Below, piece after piece: positions 55,968-64,000 of a stretch of DNA of 64,000 bases. The stretch comes from Paenarthrobacter aurescens TC1. Its GTDB lineage: Bacteria; Actinomycetota; Actinomycetes; Actinomycetales; Micrococcaceae. The position numbers and the translations under genes were made by a program. The notes below the pieces were generated by a model. The model made no database searches. It saw only the letters and a program-made list of their open reading frames with translations, and was not told where the DNA came from. Location of the stretch: NCBI GenBank assembly GCA_000014925.1, contig CP000474.1, positions 2,852,001-2,916,000 on the forward strand, written 5' to 3'. Position 1 is the first letter of the stretch, and each line of letters starts with the position of its first letter.

Positions 55968-57416
55968 TCAGCCGCGCTGCCCGGCCGCACCGCCGTCGTC
56001 GGAGGCTGTATCAGGTTCGCTGAGAGTGGTGGTCGCGACTTCCTGTACCGGGTTCCGGATTCCGACGGCGGACGCCACCGCCCCGAACAGGAACAGGCCT
56101 GCTGTCACCAGCAAGGCGTTGTAGAGACCGTCCCTGGTGAAAACCGGCCCCACAATCACCCCGGCAAAGGCGATGGAGATCAGGCCCGCAATACGGGCCA
56201 CGGCGTTATTCACGGCCGAGCCAATCCCGGCTTCCTCCGAAGGGACAGCGCCCAGGATGGCGGCCGTCAGGGGCGCCACCAACGTCGCCAGGCCAAGACC
56301 AAAGACAATCTGACCCGGGAGCACCTGCGTCCAGTAGTTGAGCGGGTCCTGAACAGACAGCGACATCAGGAACCCCGCCCCGCACAATAAGGGGCCGATC
56401 GTCATGAACCATCTTGGCCCGTACTTGCCAGCGAGGCCGCCAAAGTACGATGCACCCAGCATCAGGATGACTGTGCCGGGAAGCAGCGCCATACCCGCCA
56501 CCGTGGCGCCCATGCCGCCCACCTGCTGCAGATAGATGCCCAACACGAAGAAGCCCAGGGAAATGGCGGCATAGATGGCCAGCGTGGCGAGATTACCCCA
56601 GGCAAAGTTGCGGATACTGAAAAGTCTCAGCGGCAACATGGGTTCAGCAGTCCTGGACTCGTGAACCAGGAACAGAACCATGGCAACTACACCCACCAGA
56701 AGCGGAGCCCATACCTGGGCACTGCTCCATCCCATCCTCCCCTGTTCGATGAAGGCATACACCGGTCCTCCCAGGCCCACCATGGCCAGGAAAGCCCCCA
56801 GGTAGTCGATGCTCTTGCTCTTGTCCCTCGCGGCATCGGACGCCCGGAGACCGGCAAGCATGGGCCAAATGGCAACCGCGGGTATGACGTTGATGAAGAA
56901 GATGACCCGCCAGGACAGAAGATCCACGGCCACACCACCGATGAGCGGACCCACAATGGCCGCAGCGCTTGTCCAGCCGGACCATTGCCCAATGGCCTTC
57001 GACTGCGCCGGGCCTGAGAACGACGAGATGATCATGGCAAGCGAACTCGGAACCAGGAGGGCGCCAGCGATCCCTTGGAGCGCCCGCGAAACCACCAGCA
57101 CTTCTCCGGTCCATGCCAGCCCGCACATGACCGAGGTCAGCGCGAAACCGGCGAGGCCCCATTCAAGAATCCTTGCCCTGCCGAAATGGTCGGATAATGA
57201 GCCGGCCACCAGGATCAACGCCCCCAAGGTGAGCAAGTACGCGTCCACCACCCATTGCTGAATGACCAGGCCGCCACCCAGTTCACGCCCGATCGCCGGA
57301 AGTGCGAGATTCACCACAAATCCATCAAGGATCGCGATGAACGAAGCCACAATCGCCACCACAAGTACGCGCTTTTGGAGCGGAGTTCTCGGCAGGAGGG
57401 CCGCTGCGTCAGTCAT
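55968..57416 (-). CDS. MFS drug exporter of the DHA2 (EmrB/QacA) family
   Basis: A 482-residue transporter with 14 hydrophobic helices. DHA2 signatures are present: the N-terminal LDGFVVNLALPAIGREL (motif D1-like), GSLSDHFGRARI (motif A) and GPLIGG (motif C). Proton-driven export of amphipathic drugs or metabolites is likely; substrate unknown. I chose the ATG at 57416; a GTG two codons upstream is also open. It converges with the DtxR-family gene and diverges from the next small gene with 37 bases between starts. Confidence 0.93.
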   Translation of the reverse strand: MTDAAALLPRTPLQKRVLVVAIVASFIAILDGFVVNLALPAIGRELGGGLVIQQWVVDAYLLTLGALILVAGSLSDHFGRARILEWGLAGFALTSVMCGLAWTGEVLVVSRALQGIAGALLVPSSLAMIISSFSGPAQSKAIGQWSGWTSAAAIVGPLIGGVAVDLLSWRVIFFINVIPAVAIWPMLAGLRASDAARDKSKSIDYLGAFLAMVGLGGPVYAFIEQGRMGWSSAQVWAPLLVGVVAMVLFLVHESRTAEPMLPLRLFSIRNFAWGNLATLAIYAAISLGFFVLGIYLQQVGGMGATVAGMALLPGTVILMLGASYFGGLAGKYGPRWFMTIGPLLCGAGFLMSLSVQDPLNYWTQVLPGQIVFGLGLATLVAPLTAAILGAVPSEEAGIGSAVNNAVARIAGLISIAFAGVIVGPVFTRDGLYNALLVTAGLFLFGAVASAVGIRNPVQEVATTTLSEPDTASDDGGAAGQRG

Positions 57417-57453
57417 GTGCACAGCCTACGCCGGGGAAGTCCCGTATCGTTGA

Positions 57454-57828
57454 ATGGTGATTAGCAGACGTGATGCCGCCTTGGCCCTTGATATTTCGAT
57501 GGAAATGGCCCAACGCCACGGCATTCCGTCCCGCCTCTCAGAGGCCGAGCTCAGGGACATGCAGGACAACCCCCCGGCGTGGCTGGTACAGTCCCGGGCC
57601 AACCGCACCGGCAAGCGACCCGTCTGGGTCCATCTGACATGCGCTGTGTGCGGCTACTCCGAAGCCGTTCGCCCCAAGAAATGGTGGCCGGACTTCTCCT
57701 TCGTCTTCTGCGGCACCCACCGAAACAACGAACTTCCCGAACTCTTCCTCGGCGACGTACGCAGCGAATACGAGGGCGTCGGAAGCCGTTTCATCGGCGT
57801 GGTGGACGTTCGTGAGGACCAAGGCTAG
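57454..57828 (+). CDS. Conserved hypothetical protein with a Cys/His cluster
   Basis: A 124-residue protein without recognisable family in my memory. The first half is helical (residues 4-40, with SRLSEAELRDMQDNPPAWLVQSRANRT), the middle holds CAVCGYSEAVRPKKWW and FVFCGTHRN: two Cys, then Cys and His about 20 residues later, a plausible zinc site. The start ATG at 57454 (or GTG at 57457) lies 37 bases from the divergent MFS gene. No signal peptide or membrane span. Confidence 0.75.
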   Translation: MVISRRDAALALDISMEMAQRHGIPSRLSEAELRDMQDNPPAWLVQSRANRTGKRPVWVHLTCAVCGYSEAVRPKKWWPDFSFVFCGTHRNNELPELFLGDVRSEYEGVGSRFIGVVDVREDQG

Positions 57829-57838
57829 ACAGGGAGCC

Positions 57839-57866
57839 TCAGCCGGCAAACACCTATGCCGGCTGA
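57839..57866. terminator. Hairpin at the converging ends of the hypothetical and HtrA-type genes
   Basis: A perfect 10-bp stem (57839-57848 with 57857-57866) encloses the HtrA-type stop codon in its loop. The flanks have few T's, so termination is tentative. Confidence 0.45.
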
Positions 57867-58837
57867 CTCATTTCGGATGGCACGGCTGTGATCTTCAGGG
57901 CCTTGCCTTCCCGGAGCACCGTCAAGGGGAAAGGCTCACCGATAGCCTCGGCAAACAGCAACTTCTGCAGACTTTCAGCGCTGGAAACCGCACGGTCCTG
58001 CGCACGCAACACCACGTCCCCCGGTTGAAGTCCGGACAACTCCGCAGGCGAGCCCGGAATGACCTCCACCACCCGCAGCCCCTCCTTCTGGCCGGTCCGA
58101 ACCACCGCACTCGCATCCAGGGGTATCGGAGTGCTGACCAGGCCAAGGTATGCGCGGCGAACGCGGCCGTCCCTCAGCAGCGACGCGATGATCCGTTGTG
58201 TCGTGGTGTTGATTGGTACTGCCAGTCCCAGCCCAAGGCCGGCAACGGCGGTGTTGATGCCCACGATTCGTCCCCTTGTGTCGGCCAATGCACCCCCGGA
58301 GTTTCCCGGATTCAGGGCGGCGTCGGTTTGGATGACATCCTCGATCACACGCCTGTGCTCCCCCGCCCTCACGGGAATGGACCGCCCCAATCCGCTCACT
58401 ACGCCAGCGGTCACCGAACCGGCCAGGCCCAGCGGATTCCCCACGGCAATCACCAATTGGCCTACCCGCAACGTTTCGGCATTGCCCAGCAATGCCGGCG
58501 GCGGGGTGGACTTCAGGCCACGGACCACTGCGAGGTCGGAGAGTGGATCTGCTCCCACCAGCTCCACATCAGTGTGCTTGCCATCAGCGAATACAGCCCG
58601 GCCGGACTGGATGCCCGCCACTACATGCGCGTTGGTCAGCATATATCCGTCGGCGGTGAAGACCACCGCGGAGCCGCTTCCCCCACGGACCCGGCCACGG
58701 CGGTCAGTACTTGTCATCTCGATCGCGGCAACGTGGGGCGTCACTGATTCAGCAACGCGTATGACGATCCGGGAGTACGCATCCAAGGCTTCATGGTCGT
58801 CTGCGGATTGCTCTTCGAATGCCGGATTTGTGCTCAT
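57854..58837 (-). CDS. Trypsin-like serine protease with PDZ domain (HtrA/DegP type), no signal peptide
   Basis: A 327-residue S1C protease. The catalytic triad is His71 (TNAHVVAG), Asp101 (DLAVVRG) and Ser180 (GNSGGAL), and a PDZ domain covers about residues 235-310. Unlike typical actinobacterial HtrA/PepD it has neither signal peptide nor membrane anchor, so it would be cytoplasmic or exported in an unusual way. The ATG at 58837 has AGGAGG six bases upstream. It could act in protein quality control. It lies downstream of ssrA in the leftward direction but behind a terminator. Confidence 0.9.
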   Translation of the reverse strand: MSTNPAFEEQSADDHEALDAYSRIVIRVAESVTPHVAAIEMTSTDRRGRVRGGSGSAVVFTADGYMLTNAHVVAGIQSGRAVFADGKHTDVELVGADPLSDLAVVRGLKSTPPPALLGNAETLRVGQLVIAVGNPLGLAGSVTAGVVSGLGRSIPVRAGEHRRVIEDVIQTDAALNPGNSGGALADTRGRIVGINTAVAGLGLGLAVPINTTTQRIIASLLRDGRVRRAYLGLVSTPIPLDASAVVRTGQKEGLRVVEVIPGSPAELSGLQPGDVVLRAQDRAVSSAESLQKLLFAEAIGEPFPLTVLREGKALKITAVPSEMSQPA

Positions 58838-58973
58838 CACGTGCCTCCTGCCAACGTCCAGCCACGCTTAACCGCGATCCTTCGGCAAAGCGCCCAACAA
58901 GTACAACTGCCAAGCAGGTGCCGGTAGTCCTGAACACGCTACGCCGTAGGTGAACGCACGGTGCATTCGGCAA

Positions 58974-59006
58974 AAGAAAAACCCCCGGATCACTAGGATC
59001 CGAGGG
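58974..59006 (-). terminator. Terminator of ssrA
   Basis: A 10-bp stem with one mismatch (58982-58991 with 58997-59006) is followed on the minus strand by TTTTTCTTTT, an ideal tract. Confidence 0.92.
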
Positions 59007-59016
59007 CTTTCCGGGG

Positions 59017-59382
59017 TGGAGATGGGGGGAATTGAACCCCCGTCCGATGTCGTTTTGTCAGGGCTTCTCCGGGCGCAGTTCGCGTCGGATTTTCTCGGCC
59101 CCAGCCATCCTACGAACAGGTGGCTGATCCGGGCCCAGTCATCTAAGAGTCCCGTTTACCTCAATGACGAAGGCAAACAGCAGTGGCTATCTAAATGACG
59201 CCAGGAACCGGGGCGATAGCAACCCCGGGCTGACGGACTGTCTTACTGCTTAGGCAGCGAGAGCGAAGTCAGTGCGCTTAGATTCGGCACTTATTGGTTT
59301 GCAGACAGCGTTTACGAGTTAATTCTGCATCCTCGGCCCGCTTCACCTGTCGCGACTAACATCGTCGAAACCGATCATCCCC
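59017..59382 (-). ncRNA. ssrA: tmRNA (ssrA)
   Basis: A 366-base one-piece tmRNA. The 5' end GGGGATGATCGGTTTCGACG and the 3' T-arm GGTTCAATTCCCCCC are diagnostic, and the acceptor stem GGGGATG (5') pairs with CATCTCC (3'). CCA is not encoded. The tag frame resumes at GCC (59288) and ends with TAA (59250): the tag is AESKRTDFALAA, very close in pattern to the mycobacterial ADSHQRDYALAA. The SmpB gene lies 97 bases upstream on the same strand. Confidence 0.95.
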
Positions 59383-59479
59383 GTATTTTGTTACCAAACC
59401 CGGCAAGAGTTCTTAAACTCCTGTCGGACTACTCATCATAACGCATTCAACCGGCGGATCATTCCCGGACACGCGCTGC

Positions 59480-59950
59480 CTAGCGTCGGTTACGTTCCCG
59501 CAACTCGCGCAGGGACTCACGCTTGTCCTGCTGCTCACGGAGTGTCTGGCGCTTGTCGTAATCCTTCTTACCGCGGGCGATGGCGATTTCCACCTTGGCC
59601 CGGCCATCCAGGAAGTAGAGCTGGAGAGGCACCACGGTGAATCCGGACTCGCGAATTTTCTGCGAGATCTTGTCCAGTTCATCGCGGTGCAGCAGGAGTT
59701 TACGACGGCGCCGCGCGGCATGGTTGGTCCAGCTCCCCTGATGATATTCAGGGATGTGGATGCCCTCCATCCAGAGTTCGTCGTTGTAGAAGGTACAGAA
59801 GCCATCAACCATGGAGGCATGACCTTCACGGAGGGACTTCACCTCTGTTCCCATGAGGGCAATGCCTGCCTCATAGGTGTCCATGACATGGTAGTTATGC
59901 CGGGCCTTCCGATTGGTGGCCACTACCTTACGGCCACTTTCCTTGGGCAC
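59480..59950 (-). CDS. smpB: SsrA-binding protein SmpB
   Basis: A 156-residue OB-fold protein that binds tmRNA and delivers it to stalled ribosomes. The family pattern is complete: NRKARHNYHVMDTYEAGIAL near the start, GTEVKSLREG (34-43), and the basic C-terminal tail from GKKDYDKRQTLREQ to RRNRR. It sits directly before ssrA, as in most actinobacteria. Confidence 0.97.
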   Translation of the reverse strand: MPKESGRKVVATNRKARHNYHVMDTYEAGIALMGTEVKSLREGHASMVDGFCTFYNDELWMEGIHIPEYHQGSWTNHAARRRRKLLLHRDELDKISQKIRESGFTVVPLQLYFLDGRAKVEIAIARGKKDYDKRQTLREQQDKRESLRELRERNRR

Positions 59951-60026
59951 GGTAGAACTCCTTGTTAGATGCGGATTTCAACTAGTGTACGCCAGCGCGG
60001 CATAGCCTCTGCGCGCTATCGACACG

Positions 60027-61442
60027 CTAGAGGAGAGTCATGGGGTCCACTGCTGCACTGTTGAGCCAGGTTTCGAAGTGCGCGTGGCAACCAGTCGAGT
60101 TACCCGTGCTGCCCGAGTATGCGATGAGTTGCCCCGCCGATACTTGCTGGCCGTTGGCTACGACAATGCTGCTGTTGTGGTAATAGATGGTGGTCAGCGA
60201 GTTGCCTTGCACCACACCATGGGACAGTTTTACCCGCCATCCGCCGCCGTCGGCCGAGTTCCAGCCCGAGTTGAAGACCTCGCCCGCTGCCGCTGCGTAG
60301 ACGGGCGTGCCACATGCCGCACCGAAGTCGATGCCGGTGTGCATGTAACCACCGGTGCCATAGAAATCAATGGTGCCTGGGGGCGTTGCACGCCAGCCAA
60401 ATCCGGAGGTGATGGGGACAGCACTTGCGAAGGGGTGCCGAAGGCCGAACGCCGACGGCGAACCAGCCGGCGGAGGGGAATATGGCGGTTCCGGAGGTGC
60501 AGGCCTACCTTGCGCTGCTGCTGCAGCAGCAGCCGCGGCCGCAGCCTCTTCAGCAATCCGGCGCTGTTCCGCTTCCCATGCTTCCCTCAGCTTCCGGTCA
60601 CGCTCCACGATCTCGGCGGCCACCGTATTTTGTTCGGCCTTCACGCGGGCGAGATTGGCTTCGATGCCCGGTTTGGCTGCCTGAAGTTGTCCGTTAAGGC
60701 GGGTGGTGTCCTCGATCAACTTGTCTACTTCGGCCTTCTTGCTCGCCGCCTCGTCCCTTGCCGACTTTTCCCGGTCAAGTGCAGCGTCCGCCTTGGCCTT
60801 CAGGTCTTGGATTTCTTCCTCGACGGCAACGAGCCTCGCCTGGGAGTTCACGTTGGTGGCGTTCTGCTGGGTGAGTTTGGTCATCGCCGCGTTTTGGCTG
60901 CGCATGGCTTGGTCAGCCAAATCCATGGACTCGGTCAGGCTGCCGGATTCGCTGGACCCGAATAAAAGCGCGATATTCGTGGGGACGCCTCCGGATTTGT
61001 ACGCCTGGGAGGCAATCTGCCCGATCAACTTCTTGGTGTCAGTGATCTTCTGCTTATCACTCTCCAACTGCTCCGTGATCTTGGCCTTGTTCTGCTGGGC
61101 AAGCTCAACCCTGGCAGCAAGTGCCTCGACTTCCTTGACCGCACTCGCCACCCGGCCCTGTGCCTCAAGCAGGGCCTGCTGTGCGCCGGGAAGGCGACCC
61201 TGGTAGATCACCAGGTCACCGGCAGCCTTTGCGATGTTTGAGTCAACAAATTCGAGTGAAGCCTGGACCCGGGCCGCTTCAGCTTCCAACGCAGCCTGCT
61301 GGTCCTCGAGGCTGTCCGCCTGAGCAGTTGGAGCGCCGGACAGGAGGCTGACAGCCAGGCCCACAGCAAGAACCGCTCCCACAAACCGAGCATGACCCGA
61401 CGCAAGGCGTCGGCGCAGGGGGTTCGGGTCCAACGTGGTCAT
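60027..61442 (-). CDS. Secreted M23 peptidase with coiled coil (EnvC/RipC-like FtsEX partner)
   Basis: A 471-residue exported protein. A signal peptide (1-42, cut after AQA) precedes a long coiled coil (about 45-290, heptads rich in Ala/Glu/Lys/Gln), a Pro-rich linker (about 300-340) and a LytM/M23 domain (about 350-471) whose metal ligands are all present: HTGIDFG and CHAHFE. It would be activated by the FtsEX ATPase to cut septal peptidoglycan, as with EnvC-like or mycobacterial RipC-type partners. The start chosen is ATG 61442 with AAGGACT; a GTG at 61496, two bases after ftsX, is an alternative. Confidence 0.92.
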   Translation of the reverse strand: MTTLDPNPLRRRLASGHARFVGAVLAVGLAVSLLSGAPTAQADSLEDQQAALEAEAARVQASLEFVDSNIAKAAGDLVIYQGRLPGAQQALLEAQGRVASAVKEVEALAARVELAQQNKAKITEQLESDKQKITDTKKLIGQIASQAYKSGGVPTNIALLFGSSESGSLTESMDLADQAMRSQNAAMTKLTQQNATNVNSQARLVAVEEEIQDLKAKADAALDREKSARDEAASKKAEVDKLIEDTTRLNGQLQAAKPGIEANLARVKAEQNTVAAEIVERDRKLREAWEAEQRRIAEEAAAAAAAAAAAQGRPAPPEPPYSPPPAGSPSAFGLRHPFASAVPITSGFGWRATPPGTIDFYGTGGYMHTGIDFGAACGTPVYAAAAGEVFNSGWNSADGGGWRVKLSHGVVQGNSLTTIYYHNSSIVVANGQQVSAGQLIAYSGSTGNSTGCHAHFETWLNSAAVDPMTLL

Positions 61443-61498
61443 CAGGAGTCCTTTTCGCTTGTCAGCATTGTTGATTGTTGAGTCAGGGGCGTTCACGG

Positions 61499-62413
61499 CT
61501 AGACCTTCAGGTAACGCCGGAGCGTCAAAAGGGAAGATATGCCGGCCAAGCCCGCGCCAAGCGCAATGAGCACCGGCGCGATCACCAGGACCTGGGTGGA
61601 GGAGATGAACGGGGTATTGAGGAACTGCCTCGACAGGTCGCCGTTGAGCCAGAAGTGCGCCATGAGCCAGAGCGTGACGGAAGCCAGCAGTGCTCCTACT
61701 ACGGCAGCAATGACCCCTTCCAGGATGAACGGCAATTGGATGACCGTCTTTGACGCGCCCACGAGTCGCATGATCCCTGTCTCCCGCCGTCGGCTGAACG
61801 CCGACAGCCGGATGGTGGTGGTGATCAACAAGACCGCGCAGAAAATCATCACCGCCGCCACGCCCATGGCAGCAACCGATGCCCCGTTCATCCAGGAAAA
61901 GATGCGTTCGAGCACCTGCCGCTGGTCACTGACTGTCTCAACGCCCGGTTGAGAGGAAAACGTTTCGCTGATGATTTCGTACTTTTCGGGGTTCTTCATG
62001 TTGATCCGGAAGGAGGCCGGCAACTGGTCTTCAGATACCGAATCCACTATCGGTGAGTTGGAGAACTGCTCTTTGAAGTGGGTGTACGCCTCAGCTTGCG
62101 ACTCGAACTGGAAATCGTTGATGTACGGCTTGATTGCCGGGGACTCGAGCATGGCCTGAAGGTTCGCCTGCTGTTCCTTGGTGGCCGACCCCGAAGCGCA
62201 GCCCACCGCCGTCGAACCGTCATTGCAGAGGAAGACCGCTACCTGGACTTTGTCGTACCAGTAGCCCTTCATCTGGTTGATCTGCATCTGCAGCATTCCT
62301 GCCGCACCCACGAACGTCAGCGAAACAAAGGTCACCAGCACCACGGAGATCACCATGGAGAGGTTCCGGCGCAGGCCGCTGCCGATCTCCCCCAGGATAA
62401 ACAAAAGCCTCAC
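61499..62413 (-). CDS. ftsX: Cell division protein FtsX
   Basis: A 304-residue membrane protein with four helices (about 20-45, 180-205, 225-250 and 270-295) and a large extracellular loop (50-175) that contains two Cys, as usual for actinobacterial FtsX. It couples FtsE ATP hydrolysis to wall-hydrolase activation outside. The start is GTG at 62413, overlapping ftsE by four bases. The M23 gene that follows is the expected partner. Confidence 0.95.
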   Translation of the reverse strand: MRLLFILGEIGSGLRRNLSMVISVVLVTFVSLTFVGAAGMLQMQINQMKGYWYDKVQVAVFLCNDGSTAVGCASGSATKEQQANLQAMLESPAIKPYINDFQFESQAEAYTHFKEQFSNSPIVDSVSEDQLPASFRINMKNPEKYEIISETFSSQPGVETVSDQRQVLERIFSWMNGASVAAMGVAAVMIFCAVLLITTTIRLSAFSRRRETGIMRLVGASKTVIQLPFILEGVIAAVVGALLASVTLWLMAHFWLNGDLSRQFLNTPFISSTQVLVIAPVLIALGAGLAGISSLLTLRRYLKV

Positions 62414-63174
62414 AGCTGTGCCCCCTGCGCACGGTTGAGTTCCTCGCCGCTGGCATCCCTCAGCCGGCGCGATTCGCCAACCACGGGGATCATCGATGTG
62501 TAAAGCGCCTTGGCTTCGTCGCGAATGACCTTGCCGTTCTTGAGTTCCACCACGCGGCGGCGCATTTCATTGACAATGTCGTCGTCGTGGGTTGCCATGA
62601 CTACCGTGGTGCCGTTCTGATTGATTTTGTCCAGGACTCCCATGATTCCCATCGAGGTGATGGGGTCCAGGTTTCCGGTCGGTTCGTCCGCCAGCAGAAT
62701 GCCGGGGCGGTTTACGACGGCGCGGGCGATCGCTACGCGCTGCTGCTCGCCACCGGAAAGTTCATGGGGCATGCGACGTTCCTTGCCCTCCAGGCCGACC
62801 GTCTTCAGAACCTCAGGCACTGTCTCCCGGATAATCGAGCGACTCTTGCCGATCACCTGCATAGCGAAAGCAACGTTAGCGAAGACGTTCTTCTGCGGGA
62901 GCAACCGGAAGTCCTGGAAGACAACGCCAATTCCGCGCCGCAGCTTAGGGACGCGCCAGCTCGAAATGTTCGCAACGTTCTGGCCGGCGACGTACACGGA
63001 CCCGGAGGAGGCTTTGTCCTCTTTAAGGATCAACCGCAGGAACGTTGACTTGCCTGACCCTGAAGCGCCCACCAAGAAGGTGAACTCGCCGCGGTTGATC
63101 TCAAGGCTCACAGAATCGAGCGCCGGTCGGGCATTCTGCTCATAGACCTTGGTGACATTCTCAAATCTGATCAT
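62410..63174 (-). CDS. ftsE: Cell division ATP-binding protein FtsE
   Basis: A 254-residue ABC ATPase: Walker [10 protein letters not shown] (about 36-44), signature [14 protein letters not shown], Walker [13 protein letters not shown] and the switch His in MATHDDDIV. It is the cytoplasmic motor of FtsEX. I chose the ATG at 63174 with AAGGG upstream, because the frame further upstream adds residues not in the family. The C-terminal extension is about 25 residues. It follows prfB, as in mycobacteria. Confidence 0.96.
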   Translation of the reverse strand: MIRFENVTKVYEQNARPALDSVSLEINRGEFTFLVGASGSGKSTFLRLILKEDKASSGSVYVAGQNVANISSWRVPKLRRGIGVVFQDFRLLPQKNVFANVAFAMQVIGKSRSIIRETVPEVLKTVGLEGKERRMPHELSGGEQQRVAIARAVVNRPGILLADEPTGNLDPITSMGIMGVLDKINQNGTTVVMATHDDDIVNEMRRRVVELKNGKVIRDEAKALYTSMIPVVGESRRLRDASGEELNRAQGAQL

Positions 63175-63338
63175 GGCCCTTAGAACCCCGCCGGACATGA
63201 CATAGTCGCCCAGTCCAACAGCCGGAGCGCGGGCTTTCGATGGGGGAAGTGAGAGCACCGGCCACTCGACTATACGCACGGGCCAGCCGCTACTCCGCGG
63301 CTTTCAGGGGCGTGTCGCGGAATCCGAACTCTCACGTG

Positions 63339-63360
63339 ACCCGGGCCACAATGCCCGGGT
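63339..63360 (-). terminator. Hairpin just after prfB
   Basis: An 8-bp perfect GC-rich stem (63339-63346 with 63353-63360) begins two bases past the prfB stop. It lacks a T-tract, so it is a weak or processing hairpin. Confidence 0.4.
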
Positions 63361-63361
63361 G

Positions 63362-64000
63362 CTAGTTGGCCGCTGCGTTGCGGTTGCCGGTACGCCAGCG
63401 AATGCCGGCGTCGATGAAGTCATCGATATCCCCGTCAAGCACTGCCGAAGTGTTGCCCACTTCGTGTTCCGTCCGCAGGTCCTTGACCATTTGGTATGGA
63501 TTGAGGACGTAGGAACGCATCTGGTCACCCCAGGACGCCTTAACGTCTCCGGCCAACGCCTTCTTTTCCGCGTCTTGCTGTTCCTTCTTCACCAGAAGCA
63601 ACCGGGACTGGAGCACACGCATGGCGGCTGCACGGTTCTGAAGCTGCGATTTCTCATTCTGCATCGAAACCACAATGCCCGTAGGGATGTGCGTCAGCCT
63701 CACAGCGGAGTCTGTGGTGTTGACGGACTGGCCGCCCGGACCCGAGGAACGGAAGACGTCAACGCGGATTTCGTTGTCCGGGATCTCAATGGAGTCCGTC
63801 TGCTCGATCAAAGGGATGACCTCCACCGCGGCGAAGGATGTCTGACGGCGCCCCTGGTTATCGAAAGGACTGATGCGGACCAGCCGGTGCGTTCCGGCTT
63901 CAACACTCAACGTGCCGAAGGCGTAGGGTGCCTTGACTTCGAAGGTGGCGGATTTCAGGCCGGCTTCCTCGGCATAGGATGTGTCCATCACCGTGGTCGG
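63362..64000 (-). CDS. prfB: Peptide chain release factor 2, C-terminal part (cut by window edge)
   Basis: RF2 reads UAA and UGA. The 212 visible codons hold [11 protein letters not shown] with the SPF anticodon-like motif that separates RF2 from RF1, and the catalytic GGQ in [15 protein letters not shown]. The frame runs out of the window at 64000, so the N-terminal domain and any programmed frameshift site are not visible. Order prfB-ftsE-ftsX-M23-smpB-ssrA follows the actinobacterial pattern. Confidence 0.95.
   Translation of the reverse strand, partial: PTTVMDTSYAEEAGLKSATFEVKAPYAFGTLSVEAGTHRLVRISPFDNQGRRQTSFAAVEVIPLIEQTDSIEIPDNEIRVDVFRSSGPGGQSVNTTDSAVRLTHIPTGIVVSMQNEKSQLQNRAAAMRVLQSRLLLVKKEQQDAEKKALAGDVKASWGDQMRSYVLNPYQMVKDLRTEHEVGNTSAVLDGDIDDFIDAGIRWRTGNRNAAAN

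Noticed and set aside
59023..59060. T-arm-like sequence suggesting a separate tRNA
   Set aside because: It is the 3' tRNA-like domain of tmRNA; the matching 5' half is at 59360-59382.

Overview
The window is a contiguous piece of the core chromosome of a high-GC Gram-positive actinobacterium, most likely a member of the Micrococcaceae close to Arthrobacter/Paenarthrobacter. The basis is protein-level recognition and actinobacterial signatures: a fused KGD/2-oxoglutarate dehydrogenase E1-E2, a SigR/RsrA thiol-stress pair with a perfect SigR-type promoter, a SAM-IV riboswitch, the 24-residue ribosomal protein bL37, and a tmRNA tag ending DFALAA. No database could be searched, so the genus is an inference.

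Left part (1-17.7 kb, all minus strand). This is a conserved housekeeping block read from right to left: argS, lysA, hom, thrC, thrB (aspartate-family amino acids), rho, prfA, prmC, a Sua5-type tRNA modification gene, two glycosyltransferases with a WecA-like lipid-carrier transferase (cell-envelope glycan), two small ATP-synthase-associated membrane proteins, then atpB, atpE and the start of atpF. Mycobacteria keep rpmE between rho and prfA; here that slot holds a nested palindrome and no gene.

Middle left (17.9-29 kb, mostly plus). A three-gene flavin electron-transfer operon (FMN-binding lipoprotein, ApbE, RnfD-like/ferredoxin-reductase fusion) is followed by tRNA-Arg(CCG), a protealysin-like M4 protease with its emfourin-type inhibitor, a GlxA-type regulator divergent from a 56-residue membrane peptide, a frameshifted WYL-domain regulator and the giant helicase HrpA.

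Middle (29-47.3 kb). A translationally coupled HIT / alcohol dehydrogenase / sulfurtransferase cluster diverges from a Cds1-like cysteine desulfhydrase. A zinc-uptake locus (znuA, znuC, znuB) converges on its Fur-family regulator. Then come two coupled CNNM/CorC-type membrane proteins, kgd, an SGNH hydrolase, a penicillin-binding-type serine hydrolase, a DUF4097/PadR pair behind a duplicated palindromic operator, and bL37.

Right part (47.4-64 kb). rsrA and sigR face DoxX, aroA, rsgA and hisN. A SAM-IV riboswitch controls a class-V aminotransferase. Next are a methyltransferase, a DtxR-family regulator, an MFS exporter, an unknown Cys/His protein and an HtrA-type protease. The window closes with the ssrA, smpB, M23 peptidase, ftsX, ftsE, prfB block on the minus strand (trans-translation, divisome wall hydrolysis, termination).

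There are no phage genes, insertion sequences, CRISPR arrays or obvious islands. The most interesting items are the nested palindrome at rho/prfA, the flavinyl electron-transfer operon, the protealysin/emfourin pair, the SAM-IV-controlled aminotransferase, the autoregulated sigR with a possible long isoform, and the PadR double operator. None can be claimed as an undescribed system from sequence alone.
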